DNA of 64,000 nt from Nostoc sphaeroides. GTDB taxonomy: Bacteria; Cyanobacteriota; Cyanobacteriia; Cyanobacteriales; Nostocaceae. The stretch is from positions 2,537,501 to 2,601,500 of the forward strand of contig NZ_CP031941.1 in the NCBI RefSeq assembly GCF_003443655.1, in the 5' to 3' direction. This document shows positions 26,685 to 36,765 of this stretch, one piece after another; the stretch's first letter is position 1; every line of letters begins with the position of its first letter. The notes beneath the pieces are model-generated. The model saw only the letters and a program-made list of their open reading frames with translations. It did no database searches and was not told the origin of the DNA. Both the position numbers and the translations under genes were made by a program.

Positions 26685-27665
26685 CTATTTACGCTCAAAG
26701 GATTTTATCAGAGGATTGGCACTATTCAATAATTGCTCAAGCTCCTGGGATGCTTCTGGCTGGTGGCGAACATAAGTGTCAATAAACAGACCAATAATTT
26801 CACTCATCAGCAAACGTAAGTTTTCTTGGGATTGAGTAGCTTTTAAGTCAAGAGAAGGTGTAACTGTAGTAGAGTCTGGCTCATCAACTATCGAAAAGTG
26901 ATTTGCTCCCTCTAAGATTACCAGATAGCTATCATTTCGTCCCCCAGCAATTGCTTCTTGGAATGTACGTGCAACTGGGATAGTAGCATCCCCAGGACTT
27001 ACATCATAGAGTTCGCTACTGGTAAGCATGAATCCATCACGGGTTCCTCCCATCAGTAGCAGTGGTAGGGAATCTGGTAAAGGCAAGATAGTTCCTGGCT
27101 CATACCCTATGATTAAAAGTCCTCTGCTACTTGCGCCATAAGAAAAAGATGCAACAACTCCAGGGAAAAACCGACGGTCAGCATTTGTGAGCGATACTAA
27201 ACCACCCGCAGAGTGTCCACCGAGAATGATCCTTTGCAAATCCAACATTCCTGCTAAAACTCCTTGATTTTGTAACTGTTCGAGTTTAGTTAGGAGTGCT
27301 GGCAAAGCCAAAGCTGTGGGAGCAGTAGGATAAATTGTGGGTTTCATCTTTTCAAAATCAACCCCAGGTGTGAGGCTAATTACGCCGGGTAGATTTTCGG
27401 TAATCCAATTAAAGAGAACCACTACCAATCCACGTTCAGCCAATTTAACCGCTAACCATTGGTATTGTTGAGCATCACAGTTATAGCCATTGAAGAAAAT
27501 CACTACTGGAAAAGGTGCCTTTTCTGGATTAGCTGGCTCAATTACCCTACCTTTTTCTAACTGATCCGGTATCTGTGCTGGATAGAGAATTTTCAAGTGA
27601 ATGGTATCGTAAGGTGACTGGACACCCTCAACTTTGGCAGCTTCAAAAAAAGCACGAACTGTCAT
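26685..27665 (-). CDS. Alpha/beta hydrolase (chlorophyllase/PAF-acetylhydrolase-like)
   Basis: 326-residue serine hydrolase. The nucleophile elbow is ILGGHSAGGLVS (GxSxG) at about 170. The oxyanion region is VVIFFNGYNCDAQQYQWLA near 55-75. The charge-relay Asp probably lies in LLLMGGTRDGFML and the His in ILEGANHFSIVDEP. No signal peptide. The architecture matches dienelactone-hydrolase and chlorophyllase-like families, with GHSAGG rather than the plant chlorophyllase GHSRGG. The downstream SDR gene (11 bp) is co-transcribed. Confidence 0.82.
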   Translation of the reverse strand: MTVRAFFEAAKVEGVQSPYDTIHLKILYPAQIPDQLEKGRVIEPANPEKAPFPVVIFFNGYNCDAQQYQWLAVKLAERGLVVVLFNWITENLPGVISLTPGVDFEKMKPTIYPTAPTALALPALLTKLEQLQNQGVLAGMLDLQRIILGGHSAGGLVSLTNADRRFFPGVVASFSYGASSRGLLIIGYEPGTILPLPDSLPLLLMGGTRDGFMLTSSELYDVSPGDATIPVARTFQEAIAGGRNDSYLVILEGANHFSIVDEPDSTTVTPSLDLKATQSQENLRLLMSEIIGLFIDTYVRHQPEASQELEQLLNSANPLIKSFERK

Positions 27666-27784
27666 CTGTACCTTCCTTGCTATGACTTCAATAAAATCTT
27701 CCTCTCAGTGTACAACTGCTCCTCGCAAGCAAAATCTAATGATCTAAAATAACGAAGTAACTAAGTAGAAGGAAGAAGGTAGCA

Positions 27785-27808
27785 GTAGAGACGCAATTAA
27801 TCACGTCT
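27785..27808. repeat. Palindromic repeat, degenerate copy
   Basis: GTAGAGACGCAATTAATCACGTCT, a copy with two changes that weaken the stem (GACGCAATTAATCACGTC). Confidence 0.7.
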
Positions 27809-27992
27809 GTATAGGAGTCAGGAAAATTATTTCGCTGATTGGTATTTTACGTTGAATTATGTTTACCTACTGGTAATAAAAAATATTAGTACAATAATTC
27901 TATTTACAGCTGATTGCAGTAAGTATTGTGTAATAAACAATTGTGCCAATCTAGCAAATAAGTTTTCAAGGATAAACTTCAAGGATAAATTT

Positions 27993-28388
27993 ATGGCTAA
28001 AAAATCTCAAACAAATCTAGAACAATACCAGGATGTTAGATTATCTGCCACCACAAGAATTTGGGTAATTACAGTCGCCATTCTCGGAGTTTGCGTCCCA
28101 CTGTCAGCCGTTACTAGAAGCGGTGCTATTCTTCCTTTAGTTGCAATTGGTGGTGCAGCTGTTGGTACGGTTGCTGTTTGGCGTTCTGATGAGCAAAAAT
28201 CAAAAACTAACTATTTGCAACAGCAGCAAATAGAACTGTTAGAGCAAAGATTAGCAAATTTAGAAACAATTGTTAGCAGTGATGACTTGAATTTGCAAAT
28301 GAAAATTAAACAGATTGAGGCTAGAGATACTTTTGGCGACTCCTCTGATGTAAGTACTACACCCAGACAACCAAAACGCAAAGGTTAA
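27993..28388 (+). CDS. Small membrane protein with coiled-coil tail (hypothetical)
   Basis: 131 residues. A polar N-terminus (MAKKSQTNLEQYQDVRLSAT) precedes two membrane segments, IWVITVAILGVCVPLSAV and AILPLVAIGGAAVGTVAVW. Then comes a coiled-coil stretch, NYLQQQQIELLEQRLANLET, and a basic end, RQPKRKG. The open frame continues upstream to 27852, but that part is AT-rich and unlike protein; the ATG at 27993 after AAGGATAAATTT is the likely start. No domain is recognised. Both ends probably face the cytosol. Confidence 0.7.
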   Translation: MAKKSQTNLEQYQDVRLSATTRIWVITVAILGVCVPLSAVTRSGAILPLVAIGGAAVGTVAVWRSDEQKSKTNYLQQQQIELLEQRLANLETIVSSDDLNLQMKIKQIEARDTFGDSSDVSTTPRQPKRKG

Positions 28389-28395
28389 AATAATT

Positions 28396-28516
28396 GAACT
28401 CCAAAAAATAAATTATTCCACATTAAAGTCGTTGACTGTTGACTGAAAACCCGTGAACCGTCAACGGTCAACAGTGAACAATAGCAATGGAATATTTTTT
28501 TACTTGGAAGTCCCTA
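28396..28516. mobile_element. MITE-like element with AGGGACTTCCAA-type ends
   Basis: Left end CTCCAAAAAATAAATTATTCC and right end GGAATATTTTTTTACTTGGA followed by AGTCCCTAA are imperfect inverted repeats. The interior is built of GTTGACTGTTGACTG / CGGTCAACAGTG simple repeats that themselves pair. Confidence 0.7.
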
Positions 28517-28592
28517 ATTCGTAATTCGTAATGCTATTTCCTGGTTTTTAAGTAGCTTATTAGTAAGATACACTACCCCGTTTTTGTGGCTT

Positions 28593-30130
28593 ATGGTGAC
28601 TGAAGAATTGTTTACGCAAAAGGAAAGTAATAATTTTCGTCAAAATGTATTGATTGTTGGTGGGGGCCTGCTGGACTTGCCACTGCATTAATGCTGGCTA
28701 AACGTGGTTGGATAAATATTACAGTTTTGGAACAACGTGCCACTGCTGATTACTATGAACCTGACAAGTCATTCAATTATCAAATTGATGGTCGAGGTCA
28801 AAAATTCACGGACTTTCTCGGACTTACGGATAAGCTATCAGAAATTAGCGTTCCAAGTACGGAATTTTTATTAACGCAGATTAAACCAGACGGCAGTAGC
28901 AAAACATCTAAATTACCTACTGTAAATCCAAACCGAAAAACTGCCTATTGGCTGCCACGCAGAGCATTTGTCCTTTTGTTATATCAGGAAATTGAACAAA
29001 ATTGGCAAGACCGCATCACTGTCTTGTTCAATGCAAAATGTGTGCAAATCAACAAAAAGGTTATAAATAACTCAAAGCAGGAAAATTTAGAAGTTTTCGT
29101 CCACACAGAGAACGGCAGTGTTGTCACATTTAAACCTTATCTTTTGGTTGGTTGTGATGGTCTTCACTCCATCGTCCGCAACACCTTAAAAGAGTGGGAT
29201 AAACCTACATCAGACAAATTTGAGATGAAGCTTTTTCCCTCGCACAGTTCGTGTCTGAGATATAAAGTTTTAACCCTGCCGCCAAATTTTCCTCTAGTTA
29301 GTAGTGGTAACGAACACGCCGTGAGTACTGTAGCATACGCAATTCGTGGGGCTTTGCGAGGTCGCAAGCGTTCTGTTTCTCTTGGCATATTGCCACTTAA
29401 AAACCCAGATGAACCCCGTTCTGCAAATATTATTAAATACCCAGACCACCAAATATGGGAATTGAAAAACTCTGAGGAACTGTACAATTTTTTGGAAAAC
29501 GCTTTCCCACAATTGCCTATACGTCAAATAGTATCACCCGAAGAAGCTGAGAGATTTGCTAAAAGTGAAGGCGGTTACTTCCCCATTCCTCAATACTGTT
29601 CTGGATTACACTTTTTGTTAATCCCCGAACAAGCATGTCTTGAGATACCCCAGTCTTCATCTGCTGGAATTGTACTTTTAGGAGATGCCATTCACTGCTT
29701 TCCTCCAGATATCGGACAAGGGGTAAATTCAGCATTGGAGGATGTGTACATTCTGAATGAGGCACTTTCTCAAAGTAACGACGAACTTTCGCGTAGTTTG
29801 CCTTTATACGAATCTTTGCGCTTACCTGATACAAAAGCCTTGGTATACCTTGCCCAAACTGCTTATCCTTGGCAGTATAACCAAAACTCGCTTGGCAGGT
29901 TGGTGTGGTATGTCAACTTTTTTCTGCGACTTTTACTTAGTCGGTTACTACCTTTCATATTTAATCCTCCAGCATTCTTTCTCATCCAGAATCATCAACT
30001 TTCCTACCAGCAAATCTGGGTTATGGTTCAACGTACCACCAAGACCCTTTATATACTCGGTACAATCCTTCTTTTTGGGTTGTTGGCTTTAGTATTGAAA
30101 GCTAGTCAGAACTACGTTCTTTTTATGTAG
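28593..30130 (+). pseudogene. FAD-dependent monooxygenase, frameshifted in the FAD motif
   Basis: A flavin monooxygenase of the kynurenine-3-monooxygenase/UbiH-like group. From the ATG at 28593 the frame reads NFRQNVLIVGGG and then runs into a stop after LLDLPLH. The next frame resumes as (G)LATALMLAKRGWINITVLEQ. One base is missing in GGTGGGGGCCTGCTGG (28659-28674), inside the dinucleotide-binding GxGxxG. The remaining 479 residues look sound: VGCDGLHSIVRNTL (DG motif), VLLGDAIHCFPPDIGQGVNSALED (GD motif) and C-terminal membrane segments including LGTILLFGLLALVL. A recent mutation or a sequencing error in a G-run are both possible. Confidence 0.8.
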
Positions 30131-30456
30131 GGATTTGTTGACTTAACTTACCGCAACCTTTGAAATCCGTCTCACATTAAACTTTCCTTTGCGGCTATAA
30201 CTGTTTTCTTAGAAACAGTATCTCGCTCTCCATCTCCGTTAGAATTGACTGACATCATTTAATTCTATATACTTCAACTGCATCAGTTTATGAAATGTCT
30301 AAGTGCAATAATCTCTATCTTTCACGGAAACATCTGCTAATTGCTGTGTTTTATTAGACTACTAAAAATTACTGTATTTTTAATTAACTAAGGTTATAAA
30401 CTTGAGTAATTGCATTGGTATAGCTTACCGTAGGTATGCAATAGTTTGCCGCAGGA
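30131..30456. other. Intergenic stretch upstream of the WD40 gene
   Basis: 326 bp without coding frame, dispersed repeat or strong hairpin that I could recognise. TTGCCGCAGGA just before the WD40 ATG contains a plausible ribosome site (AGGA). Confidence 0.5.
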
Positions 30457-32229
30457 ATGCAGATGGATTGGATTAGCTTACTCAAATCTCAACAAGCTGA
30501 CTTCCTTCAACGTGTGAAAAAACCTAAAACTTATGACTTATCTTTGCTGGAAAGTCAAGTAAAAGGTTGTCACACGGAAATTATGGCTTTTTGGGGTGAG
30601 CCATTGGCTAGACTCCAAGAACTTTCTCGCCAACAAGCAGAAGTTCTTGCCAAAAACCCACCGCCAACGCCGCCTGAATATCCTGAACCTCCTGACTGGA
30701 CGATACCTTTTCCTAAATACTTCCAACAACAAGCCCAAGATTATCTTTTGCGAGAGTATATTGTTGACCGGGTGATAACTGAACGCTTGGGGAAATTGGT
30801 AAAAAAGGTGTCACAAGATGCCGTAGAAAACATGGTTTTAGATGATGAGGGAAGTTTGTGTAGCGAAAGCAAATTTTCTTATGTACTAAAAGATAATCCT
30901 CAGCTAAGTGTTCAAGTTTATGTTGCTGATGGTGAAAGTTTTAATGGTATTAAGAAAGACAAAATTAGGTGGTCGGTTACTCAAGAAGATTTAAGAAAGC
31001 ACCAAGTATTAATTTTTCTGTGTTTGTTTTATCCATCCACAGATAAGCTAGGATACGACGAAAAGCAGAGCATAATTACAGGCTTTTTACCTGCAAATCA
31101 AATTGAACTTACTGAACCAAAACTCTACATTAATCCGAGTCACTTGTTGTATGCGGGGGGGTTGAGTTGGTATTTAGAATCACTTGTTGGTAAAAAAGAC
31201 ACGTTGCCATTAATTCATGATTTAGCGATCGCACATACAATACAAACTCTACCATCAGAGCATTGCCTCAAGGGCATAGTCGGTGACTGGGAATGCTGGC
31301 AAACTTTGCAAGGACACACCAGAGGTATTAATTGCCTAGCTTTCAGTTCCGGGTGTAATAATGGCAAAGCTTTACCCATATTGGCAAGTGGTAGTCGGGG
31401 AGAAACGAAACTCTGGGATTTAAGCAAGGGTGAATTAATAGAGACATTATCAGAGTATCCTTGGGTGATATCTGGGCTGGTGGATGAAGTGAATTCCCTG
31501 GCTTTTAGTTCAGATGGACAGACTTTAGTTAGTTGCGGTGCAGATTCCACAATTAAGCTTTGGCATGTAGGCGCTTTAGACTTGATAGATATTTTGCACA
31601 AACATAATGGGGTAGTGCGGTGTGCAGCCTTTACCCCAGATGGGAGAATGTTAGCGACAGGCGGAGATGATCGAAAAATTCTGTTTTGGGATTTGATGCA
31701 ACGTCAGGTTGCGATCGCACTCTCTTTAGATGATACAGCTGCTCATTCCCTGGTTTTAAGTCGAGACGGGGAAACTTTAGTTACAGGTAGCTATCGCAAA
31801 ATTAAAGTCTGGCGCACCTTACCCCAGACGGGGATAAAAAGTTTAAAGGATGCACAACCACTGCATACCCTCATGGGTCATTCTCATATCGTGCGTTCCT
31901 TGGCGATTAGTGCAGATGGTAAAATGCTGGTGAGTGGTAGCTGGGATCAAACGATTAAAGTTTGGCAATTGGAGACTGGGGAATTACTGCATACTCTCAA
32001 AGGACATAGAGATAGAGTATATGCGATCGCATTAAGTCCCGATGGTCAAATAATTGCTAGCGGTAGTGCTGATAAAACCATTAAGTTGTGGCATTTACAA
32101 ACTGGGGAATTGCTGGGTACATTTACAGGTCATACTCATATAGTCACAGCATTAGCTTTCACAGCTTCCGGTGAGATGTTGGTTAGCGGGAGTTTAGATA
32201 AGACTATTAAAATTTGGCAACGAAGTTAG
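30457..32229 (+). CDS. WD40 repeat protein
   Basis: 590 residues. The first ~270 form a cyanobacterial N-terminal region (MQMDWISLLKSQQADFLQRV, later GFLPANQIELTEPKLYINPSHLLYAGGL) of unknown function. About seven WD40 blades follow from 275 to the end, for example GHSHIVRSLAISADGKMLVSGS then WDQTIKVWQL, and GHRDRVYAIALSPDGQIIASGS. The last blade closes at TIKIWQRS. No kinase, protease or membrane segment. It should act as a seven-bladed propeller scaffold in the cytosol. Good match to the Nostoc class of repeat proteins; partner unknown. Confidence 0.88.
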   Translation: MQMDWISLLKSQQADFLQRVKKPKTYDLSLLESQVKGCHTEIMAFWGEPLARLQELSRQQAEVLAKNPPPTPPEYPEPPDWTIPFPKYFQQQAQDYLLREYIVDRVITERLGKLVKKVSQDAVENMVLDDEGSLCSESKFSYVLKDNPQLSVQVYVADGESFNGIKKDKIRWSVTQEDLRKHQVLIFLCLFYPSTDKLGYDEKQSIITGFLPANQIELTEPKLYINPSHLLYAGGLSWYLESLVGKKDTLPLIHDLAIAHTIQTLPSEHCLKGIVGDWECWQTLQGHTRGINCLAFSSGCNNGKALPILASGSRGETKLWDLSKGELIETLSEYPWVISGLVDEVNSLAFSSDGQTLVSCGADSTIKLWHVGALDLIDILHKHNGVVRCAAFTPDGRMLATGGDDRKILFWDLMQRQVAIALSLDDTAAHSLVLSRDGETLVTGSYRKIKVWRTLPQTGIKSLKDAQPLHTLMGHSHIVRSLAISADGKMLVSGSWDQTIKVWQLETGELLHTLKGHRDRVYAIALSPDGQIIASGSADKTIKLWHLQTGELLGTFTGHTHIVTALAFTASGEMLVSGSLDKTIKIWQRS

Positions 32230-32251
32230 GGTTCTGCGGGTTAATAGTGTC

Positions 32252-32286
32252 AAAACCCGGTTTACTGGTACTTTATTTTCACGAAA
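32252..32286 (-). repeat. Dispersed 35-bp repeat
   Basis: GTCAAAACCCGGTTTACTGG followed by TACTTTATTTTCAC; the reverse complement recurs at about 49518-49552 (GTGAAAATAAAGTACCAGTA, AACCGAGTTTCGAC). Confidence 0.7.
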
Positions 32287-32294
32287 GTCCCTTA

Positions 32295-32318
32295 GTAGAG
32301 ACGCGATTAATCGCGTCT
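32295..32318. repeat. Palindromic repeat
   Basis: GTAGAGACGCGATTAATCGCGTCT, identical to the units at 24186 and 24215. Confidence 0.9.
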
Positions 32319-32350
32319 GTTCATCCATTTTGAACTCCGTCAACGAGTCT

Positions 32351-32488
32351 CAATACGGTTCGGATAAGAATCCCCCCGCCTGTGGCGACCCCCTTAAAAA
32401 GGGGGTAAAAAAGGGTCAGAAGCCCCCCTTCTTAAGGGGGGTTGGGGGGATCTTCGAGGACTAAACACGTTAACCGAAACCGTATTGT
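32351..32488. mobile_element. MITE-like element inside the 21-bp minisatellite
   Basis: About 138 bp with inverted ends CAATACGGTTCGG and CCGAAACCGTATTG, and an inner hairpin of CCCCCTT/AAGGGGG blocks. It is flanked by the 9-bp direct repeat AACGAGTCT (32342-32350 and 32489-32497). Removing the element and one flank copy restores an unbroken 21-bp tandem array, which shows insertion into a pre-existing repeat. Confidence 0.85.
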
Positions 32489-32491
32489 AAC

Positions 32492-32743
32492 GAGTCTTTG
32501 AACTGGATGAATCCACCTCTAAACTCCATTAATGAGTCTCTGAACTCCATTAATGAGCCTTTGAACTCCATTAAAGAGTCTTTGAACTCCATTAAAGAGT
32601 CTTTGAACTCCATTAAAGAGTCTTTGAACTCCATTAAAGAGTCTTTGAACTCCATTAAAGAGTCTTTGAACCCCATTAAAGAGTCTTTGAACTCCATTAA
32701 AGAGTCTTTGAACCCCATTAATGAGTCTTTGATACTCATCAAC
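32492..32743. repeat. 21-bp minisatellite (12 units in phase)
   Basis: Twelve units of 21 bp in perfect phase, consensus GAGTCTTTGAACTCCATTAAA; the units at 32576-32680 are nearly identical and the edges diverge. A further unit lies left of the MITE (32329-32350). Because 21 is divisible by 3, open frames appear on both strands (plus: repeating SLNSIKE; minus: repeating MEFKDSL). Neither has flanking protein-like sequence. Confidence 0.9.
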
Positions 32744-33118
32744 AACAAAATTTAAAAACTCTCTGCGTTTCTGCGCCTCTGCGTGAAACTTAAAACTCTG
32801 CTAACAGCGTTTCCAAGTAGTGAGTGAAATTATATACAATAGCTTATCAGTTGCCTACACTCACAGATACCGAGTTAAAACTGACAGTTAAACAAGTTTT
32901 TAGCTGGTTGACTATGAGTTAAGTAATATAGCGGTTCTCAGTTGAGTGCAATAAAGACCTAACCCCCAACCCCTTCCCTTCTAGCGTTGGGGAGTAAGAC
33001 TCAAAGCCTCTCTCCTAAAAGGAGAGAGGTTTGGAGTGAGGTCAAATTCTATGGTATACAAACGATAAGCGCCATACAGGTGCATTTTTACCAAATTGAT
33101 GGTATTGGAGAATAATCT

Positions 33119-36100
33119 ATGGCGATGACGAAACCCTGGAAGTTTTGGCAAAACATTAAGGATTTGAACTGGGGACAAGGCGTAGAGGTAACAAAGACTG
33201 GAGCCGAAGCTGCTAAAGCCGTACTTGATTTGGCAAAAGCAATTAAAGAGCAAAAACTCAATGTTCAAAACTTCAAACCTTATGTAGAACAGATTTCGTC
33301 ACTATTAGATGTATTTAATTCTCCTCTCGGTCAAATTACCAAAGAAATAATTCCCTTTGCACCCGTCGCCATTACTATACTAAAGTTGATTATTGATGCA
33401 ACCAACAAAGAGCCAAGTTTAGAAAACTGTGTGCTACTAGTTAGTCAGGCTGCTTACATAGATAGCTTTCAGGATATTCTCAAACAAGATTCGGAATTAC
33501 TTAATAAAATTGATCAAAACGGTGAAGCTTCTAAGACTTTAGCTTTGCAGATTCAGAAATTAGGTGAGCAAGAGTTTGATGAGCGGGAAGTAAAAAAAGC
33601 TATTCTCTATTTTCACGAATCTCAACTAGCAGAATCATTTAATCAGATTTTACAGCAACGCTTGCAAGAAGCGGGATTATCCGAGACAGAAGCAAAAACC
33701 TTAACTGAACGGGTAGCGCGTCACACCGATGAAAATATGCAAGACGCATTGGTAGAAGTCGGAGAGAAAGCGGACAAACTTTGGAAATGGTATAGCGCCG
33801 GAGGCAAAGAAAAGCTAGAGAAAAATATGAATATTGAAGATTATTTAGAACAGGTAATTAAACCAAAGCCAGAAGAAAAGATTTTTGATGAAACCCATAT
33901 TACCTTTCGGGATTTGTATGTACCTTTGCAAGTCAAAGAACTGGATGCCAAGGACGATGCAAATGTTGAATTGGAAGCGTGGGTTAAGGCAATACTGAAT
34001 GACCCAGACCCGAAACACAAACAAGTTTTATTTATTCAGGGCGAAGCCGGACGGGGGAAAAGTGTCTTTTGTCGGATGTTTGCCGATTGGGTACAGCGCG
34101 AATTGCATCCCAGCTTTACCCCAATTCTGATTCGGTTGCGGGATTTGCGCGTACTAAAAGATAACTTAACTGATACTTTAGAGAACTATTTACAACACCT
34201 TGATTTTGTCACCAGTGATTCAGGCTGGCTGACCGATAAAAATACTCGCTTTTTATTTTTACTGGATGGGTTTGATGAGTTGTTGCTGGAAGGACGAGCA
34301 ACTGGCGGCTTAAAGGAATTTTTAGAACAGGTGGAACAGTATCAAAAAGACCGCTTTTGCCATCATCAGTTTTTAGTTACCGGTCGTCCCCTAGCGCTGC
34401 AAGGAATTGAGCGCGTGCTTTCACAAACCAAAAGCTTGAAGCGCGTCGAACTTCAGCCAATGAATAACTCAATTCAACAAACATGGCTGGAAAAATGGTC
34501 AGTTGCGGCTCAAGTTAACAAGAGTGAGTTTGAAGAATTTTTGCAGGCTTGCCCTGATGAAGTCAAAAATAAACTAGCACGAGAACCTTTACTGCTCTAT
34601 TTACTGGCGCGGATGCACCGAGACAAGCATCTCAACGTCGAAATGTTTGCAGGTGCAGACGCTATTAAGGCAAAAATCCGCATCTATGACGAATCGGTGA
34701 AGTGGGTACTAGAAGAACAGCGTAAGAGTGAAAATCAGAATCATAACTCCCGCTTGACTGAATTGGAGAGCGAAGATTTGCGGCAATTTCTCACCGAAGC
34801 TGCTTTGTGTGTGGTGCAGTCTGGGAATGAATCTGCGAGAGTGACGATGTTAGAAGCACGGCTCAAAAACAGCAACAACCCAGCAGCAAAGTTAATTCAG
34901 GATGCCAGACAGGAGAATAGCTCCCAAAAAAATCAACCAGATAAGCTACTCAATAATTTGTTGACGGCATTTTATATTAAACCAGCTTCAGGTGATAAAG
35001 GCGGCTCTGTTGAGTTTATCCACAAGAGTTTTAGCGAGTTTTTATTCGCGGAACGGTTACTAGAAAGCTTTGTAAATTGGACAAGGAAGGAAAAAATCAA
35101 GCGTCAGCGCGAAGAATACTCAGTTTTACCGGAGGTAATGAATAGACAGATTTACGATTTATTGGGGTATGGTAATTTAACCCGTGAGATTGTGGAATAT
35201 TTGATGGGGTTGTTGGCTGAGAGTTCAAAATTTAAAGAGGTGGAACGCTTGTATAGCCTGTTCCAAAGATTAGAGGAATTCTACTTCGGTTGGTGCGATG
35301 GCGAATTTATTGATGCAGAAGATGGAAACCTGCCTCAGATAAAGAAAAAACAATTGAAAGAGCAATTGCCAGAGCGAGAAATTCAGTTGGGATTGCGTCA
35401 AGTGGATGTGTATACAGGGTTGAATGTGATGATTGTGCTGTTAGAGTTGCATCGCTATGCCCAAATCAAAGACGACCTCAAGGACAAAATCAGCTTTCAC
35501 CCCTGCGGTAAACTTAATACCGCTCAATTTGACTCAGAACGCTTGCTGCGTATTATCGGTTACAGTCACTGCCTGAGTGTCTCTGCTTTTATAGAAAACT
35601 TAAGATTATTTCTCAGGGGTGCCGACCTCAGCCGTGCCAACCTCAGCCGTGCCGACCTCAGCGGTGCCGACCTCAGCGGTGCCGACCTCAGCCTTGCCGA
35701 CCTCAGGGGTGCCTACCTCAGCTATGCCGACCTCAGGGGTGCCTACCTCAGGGGTGCCAACCTCAGGGGTGCCAACCTCAGGGGTGCCGACCTCAGGGGT
35801 GCCAACCTCAGCGGTGCCGACCTCAGCGGTGCCTACCTCAGGGGTGCCAACCTCAGGGGTGCCGACCTCAGCCGTGCCGACCTCAGCGGTGCCAACCTCA
35901 GGGGTGCCAACCTCAGCGGTGCCAACCTCAGCGGTGCCAACCTCAGCGGTGCCAACCTCAGCGGTGCCAACCTCAGCCGTGCCAACCTCAGCCGTGCCAA
36001 CCTCAGGGGTGCCAACCTCAGGGGTGCCGACCTCAGGGGTGCCGACCTCAGCGGTGCCGACCTCAGCTGTGCCGACCTTGAAGCACTTCTATGGAATAGC

Positions 36101-36607
36101 AACACAAAATGGCTCAATGCAAAAGGGCTGCATGAAGCAGTAGGCGTATCTCCAGAGTTAGCCCAAGACAAAGCTTTTGCGGCTGCTGTTTCCTGGAGGC
36201 AGGGCATCAGTTGGCTAAGAGAAGGCAAAATTAAAGAAGCAAATGAAGCTTTCAAGCAAGCCCAAATATTTGACCCTAGTTTGAGAAACTCTGCTGAATT
36301 TTGGAATAGCTTCTGCTGGGTTGGCTGTTTACACGGCTATGCTAAGGCTTTTCTCCCCCTCGGTGAAAAAGCTGTTACTTTAGACCCTGACAATAAAAGA
36401 TATCAAGACAGTCGGGGGCTGGCTAGAGTTTTGACTGGCGATTTGGCAGGGGCATTAGAAGACTTTCAGGTTGCTGTAGACAGTGGCGCCCTTGATTACT
36501 CTGTGGAGCAGCGACGGCTACGCTGGATAGAAGCACTGAAGTTAGGCAATAATCCTCTCACGCCAGAGGAATTGGAGGAGCTGCGGAAAACTGAGGATTT
36601 AGGTTAA
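33119..36607 (+). CDS. NACHT NTPase with pentapeptide repeats and TPR-like C-terminus (NLR-like)
   Basis: 1162-residue STAND protein. Residues 1-280 form a helical N-terminal effector or adaptor region ([20 protein letters not shown]...). The NACHT domain has Walker A GEAGRGKS at 308-315 and Walker [16 protein letters not shown] (Asp at about 383), then a winged-helix-like part up to [18 protein letters not shown]. About 31 pentapeptide repeats (A(D/N)LSG/RG type) span about 834-987, then a TPR-like helical tail containing [24 protein letters not shown]. Bacterial NACHT proteins include anti-phage sensors; the pentapeptide array replaces the usual sensor repeats. Starts with ATG after GGAGAATAATCT. 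Function is inferred from architecture only. Confidence 0.88.
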   Translation: MAMTKPWKFWQNIKDLNWGQGVEVTKTGAEAAKAVLDLAKAIKEQKLNVQNFKPYVEQISSLLDVFNSPLGQITKEIIPFAPVAITILKLIIDATNKEPSLENCVLLVSQAAYIDSFQDILKQDSELLNKIDQNGEASKTLALQIQKLGEQEFDEREVKKAILYFHESQLAESFNQILQQRLQEAGLSETEAKTLTERVARHTDENMQDALVEVGEKADKLWKWYSAGGKEKLEKNMNIEDYLEQVIKPKPEEKIFDETHITFRDLYVPLQVKELDAKDDANVELEAWVKAILNDPDPKHKQVLFIQGEAGRGKSVFCRMFADWVQRELHPSFTPILIRLRDLRVLKDNLTDTLENYLQHLDFVTSDSGWLTDKNTRFLFLLDGFDELLLEGRATGGLKEFLEQVEQYQKDRFCHHQFLVTGRPLALQGIERVLSQTKSLKRVELQPMNNSIQQTWLEKWSVAAQVNKSEFEEFLQACPDEVKNKLAREPLLLYLLARMHRDKHLNVEMFAGADAIKAKIRIYDESVKWVLEEQRKSENQNHNSRLTELESEDLRQFLTEAALCVVQSGNESARVTMLEARLKNSNNPAAKLIQDARQENSSQKNQPDKLLNNLLTAFYIKPASGDKGGSVEFIHKSFSEFLFAERLLESFVNWTRKEKIKRQREEYSVLPEVMNRQIYDLLGYGNLTREIVEYLMGLLAESSKFKEVERLYSLFQRLEEFYFGWCDGEFIDAEDGNLPQIKKKQLKEQLPEREIQLGLRQVDVYTGLNVMIVLLELHRYAQIKDDLKDKISFHPCGKLNTAQFDSERLLRIIGYSHCLSVSAFIENLRLFLRGADLSRANLSRADLSGADLSGADLSLADLRGAYLSYADLRGAYLRGANLRGANLRGADLRGANLSGADLSGAYLRGANLRGADLSRADLSGANLRGANLSGANLSGANLSGANLSGANLSRANLSRANLRGANLRGADLRGADLSGADLSCADLEALLWNSNTKWLNAKGLHEAVGVSPELAQDKAFAAAVSWRQGISWLREGKIKEANEAFKQAQIFDPSLRNSAEFWNSFCWVGCLHGYAKAFLPLGEKAVTLDPDNKRYQDSRGLARVLTGDLAGALEDFQVAVDSGALDYSVEQRRLRWIEALKLGNNPLTPEELEELRKTEDLG

Positions 36608-36627
36608 TTCGTAATTCGTAATTAGAC

Positions 36628-36695
36628 AAAGACGCGATAAATCGCCGTCTCTACAAAGGGCTGATTATTGTAAAGACGGCGATTTATCGCGTCTC
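36628..36695. repeat. Two palindromic repeats in inverted orientation
   Basis: AAAGACGCGATAAATCGCCGTCTCTAC (36628-36654) and GTAAAGACGGCGATTTATCGCGTCTC (36670-36695) can also pair with one another, forming a long hairpin after the NACHT gene. Confidence 0.85.
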
Positions 36696-36765
36696 TTGGC
36701 TTAACCGAACTCTATTAGGCGATCGCACGCCCATAATAAAACTATCCCCTTTATGCTATTTACTT

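Larger units (their letters stand above)
32230..33118. other. 889-bp gene-free stretch of repeats upstream of the NACHT gene
   Basis: Includes a dispersed 35-bp repeat (32252-32286), a palindromic repeat (32295-32318), a MITE-like element (32351-32488), a 21-bp minisatellite, a CTCTGCGTTTCTGCGCCTCTGCG repeat near 32760-32785 and, at about 32960-33045, the common hairpin repeat built on CCTCTCTCCTAAAAGGAGAGAGG. Open frames on both strands over the minisatellite are not convincing genes. Confidence 0.75.

Noticed and set aside
32470..32755. Open frames on both strands with heptapeptide repeats (SLNSIKE and MEFKDSL)
   Set aside because: They exist only because the 21-bp repeat has no stop codon; no unique flanking protein sequence or conserved start is present, and the MITE interrupts the array.
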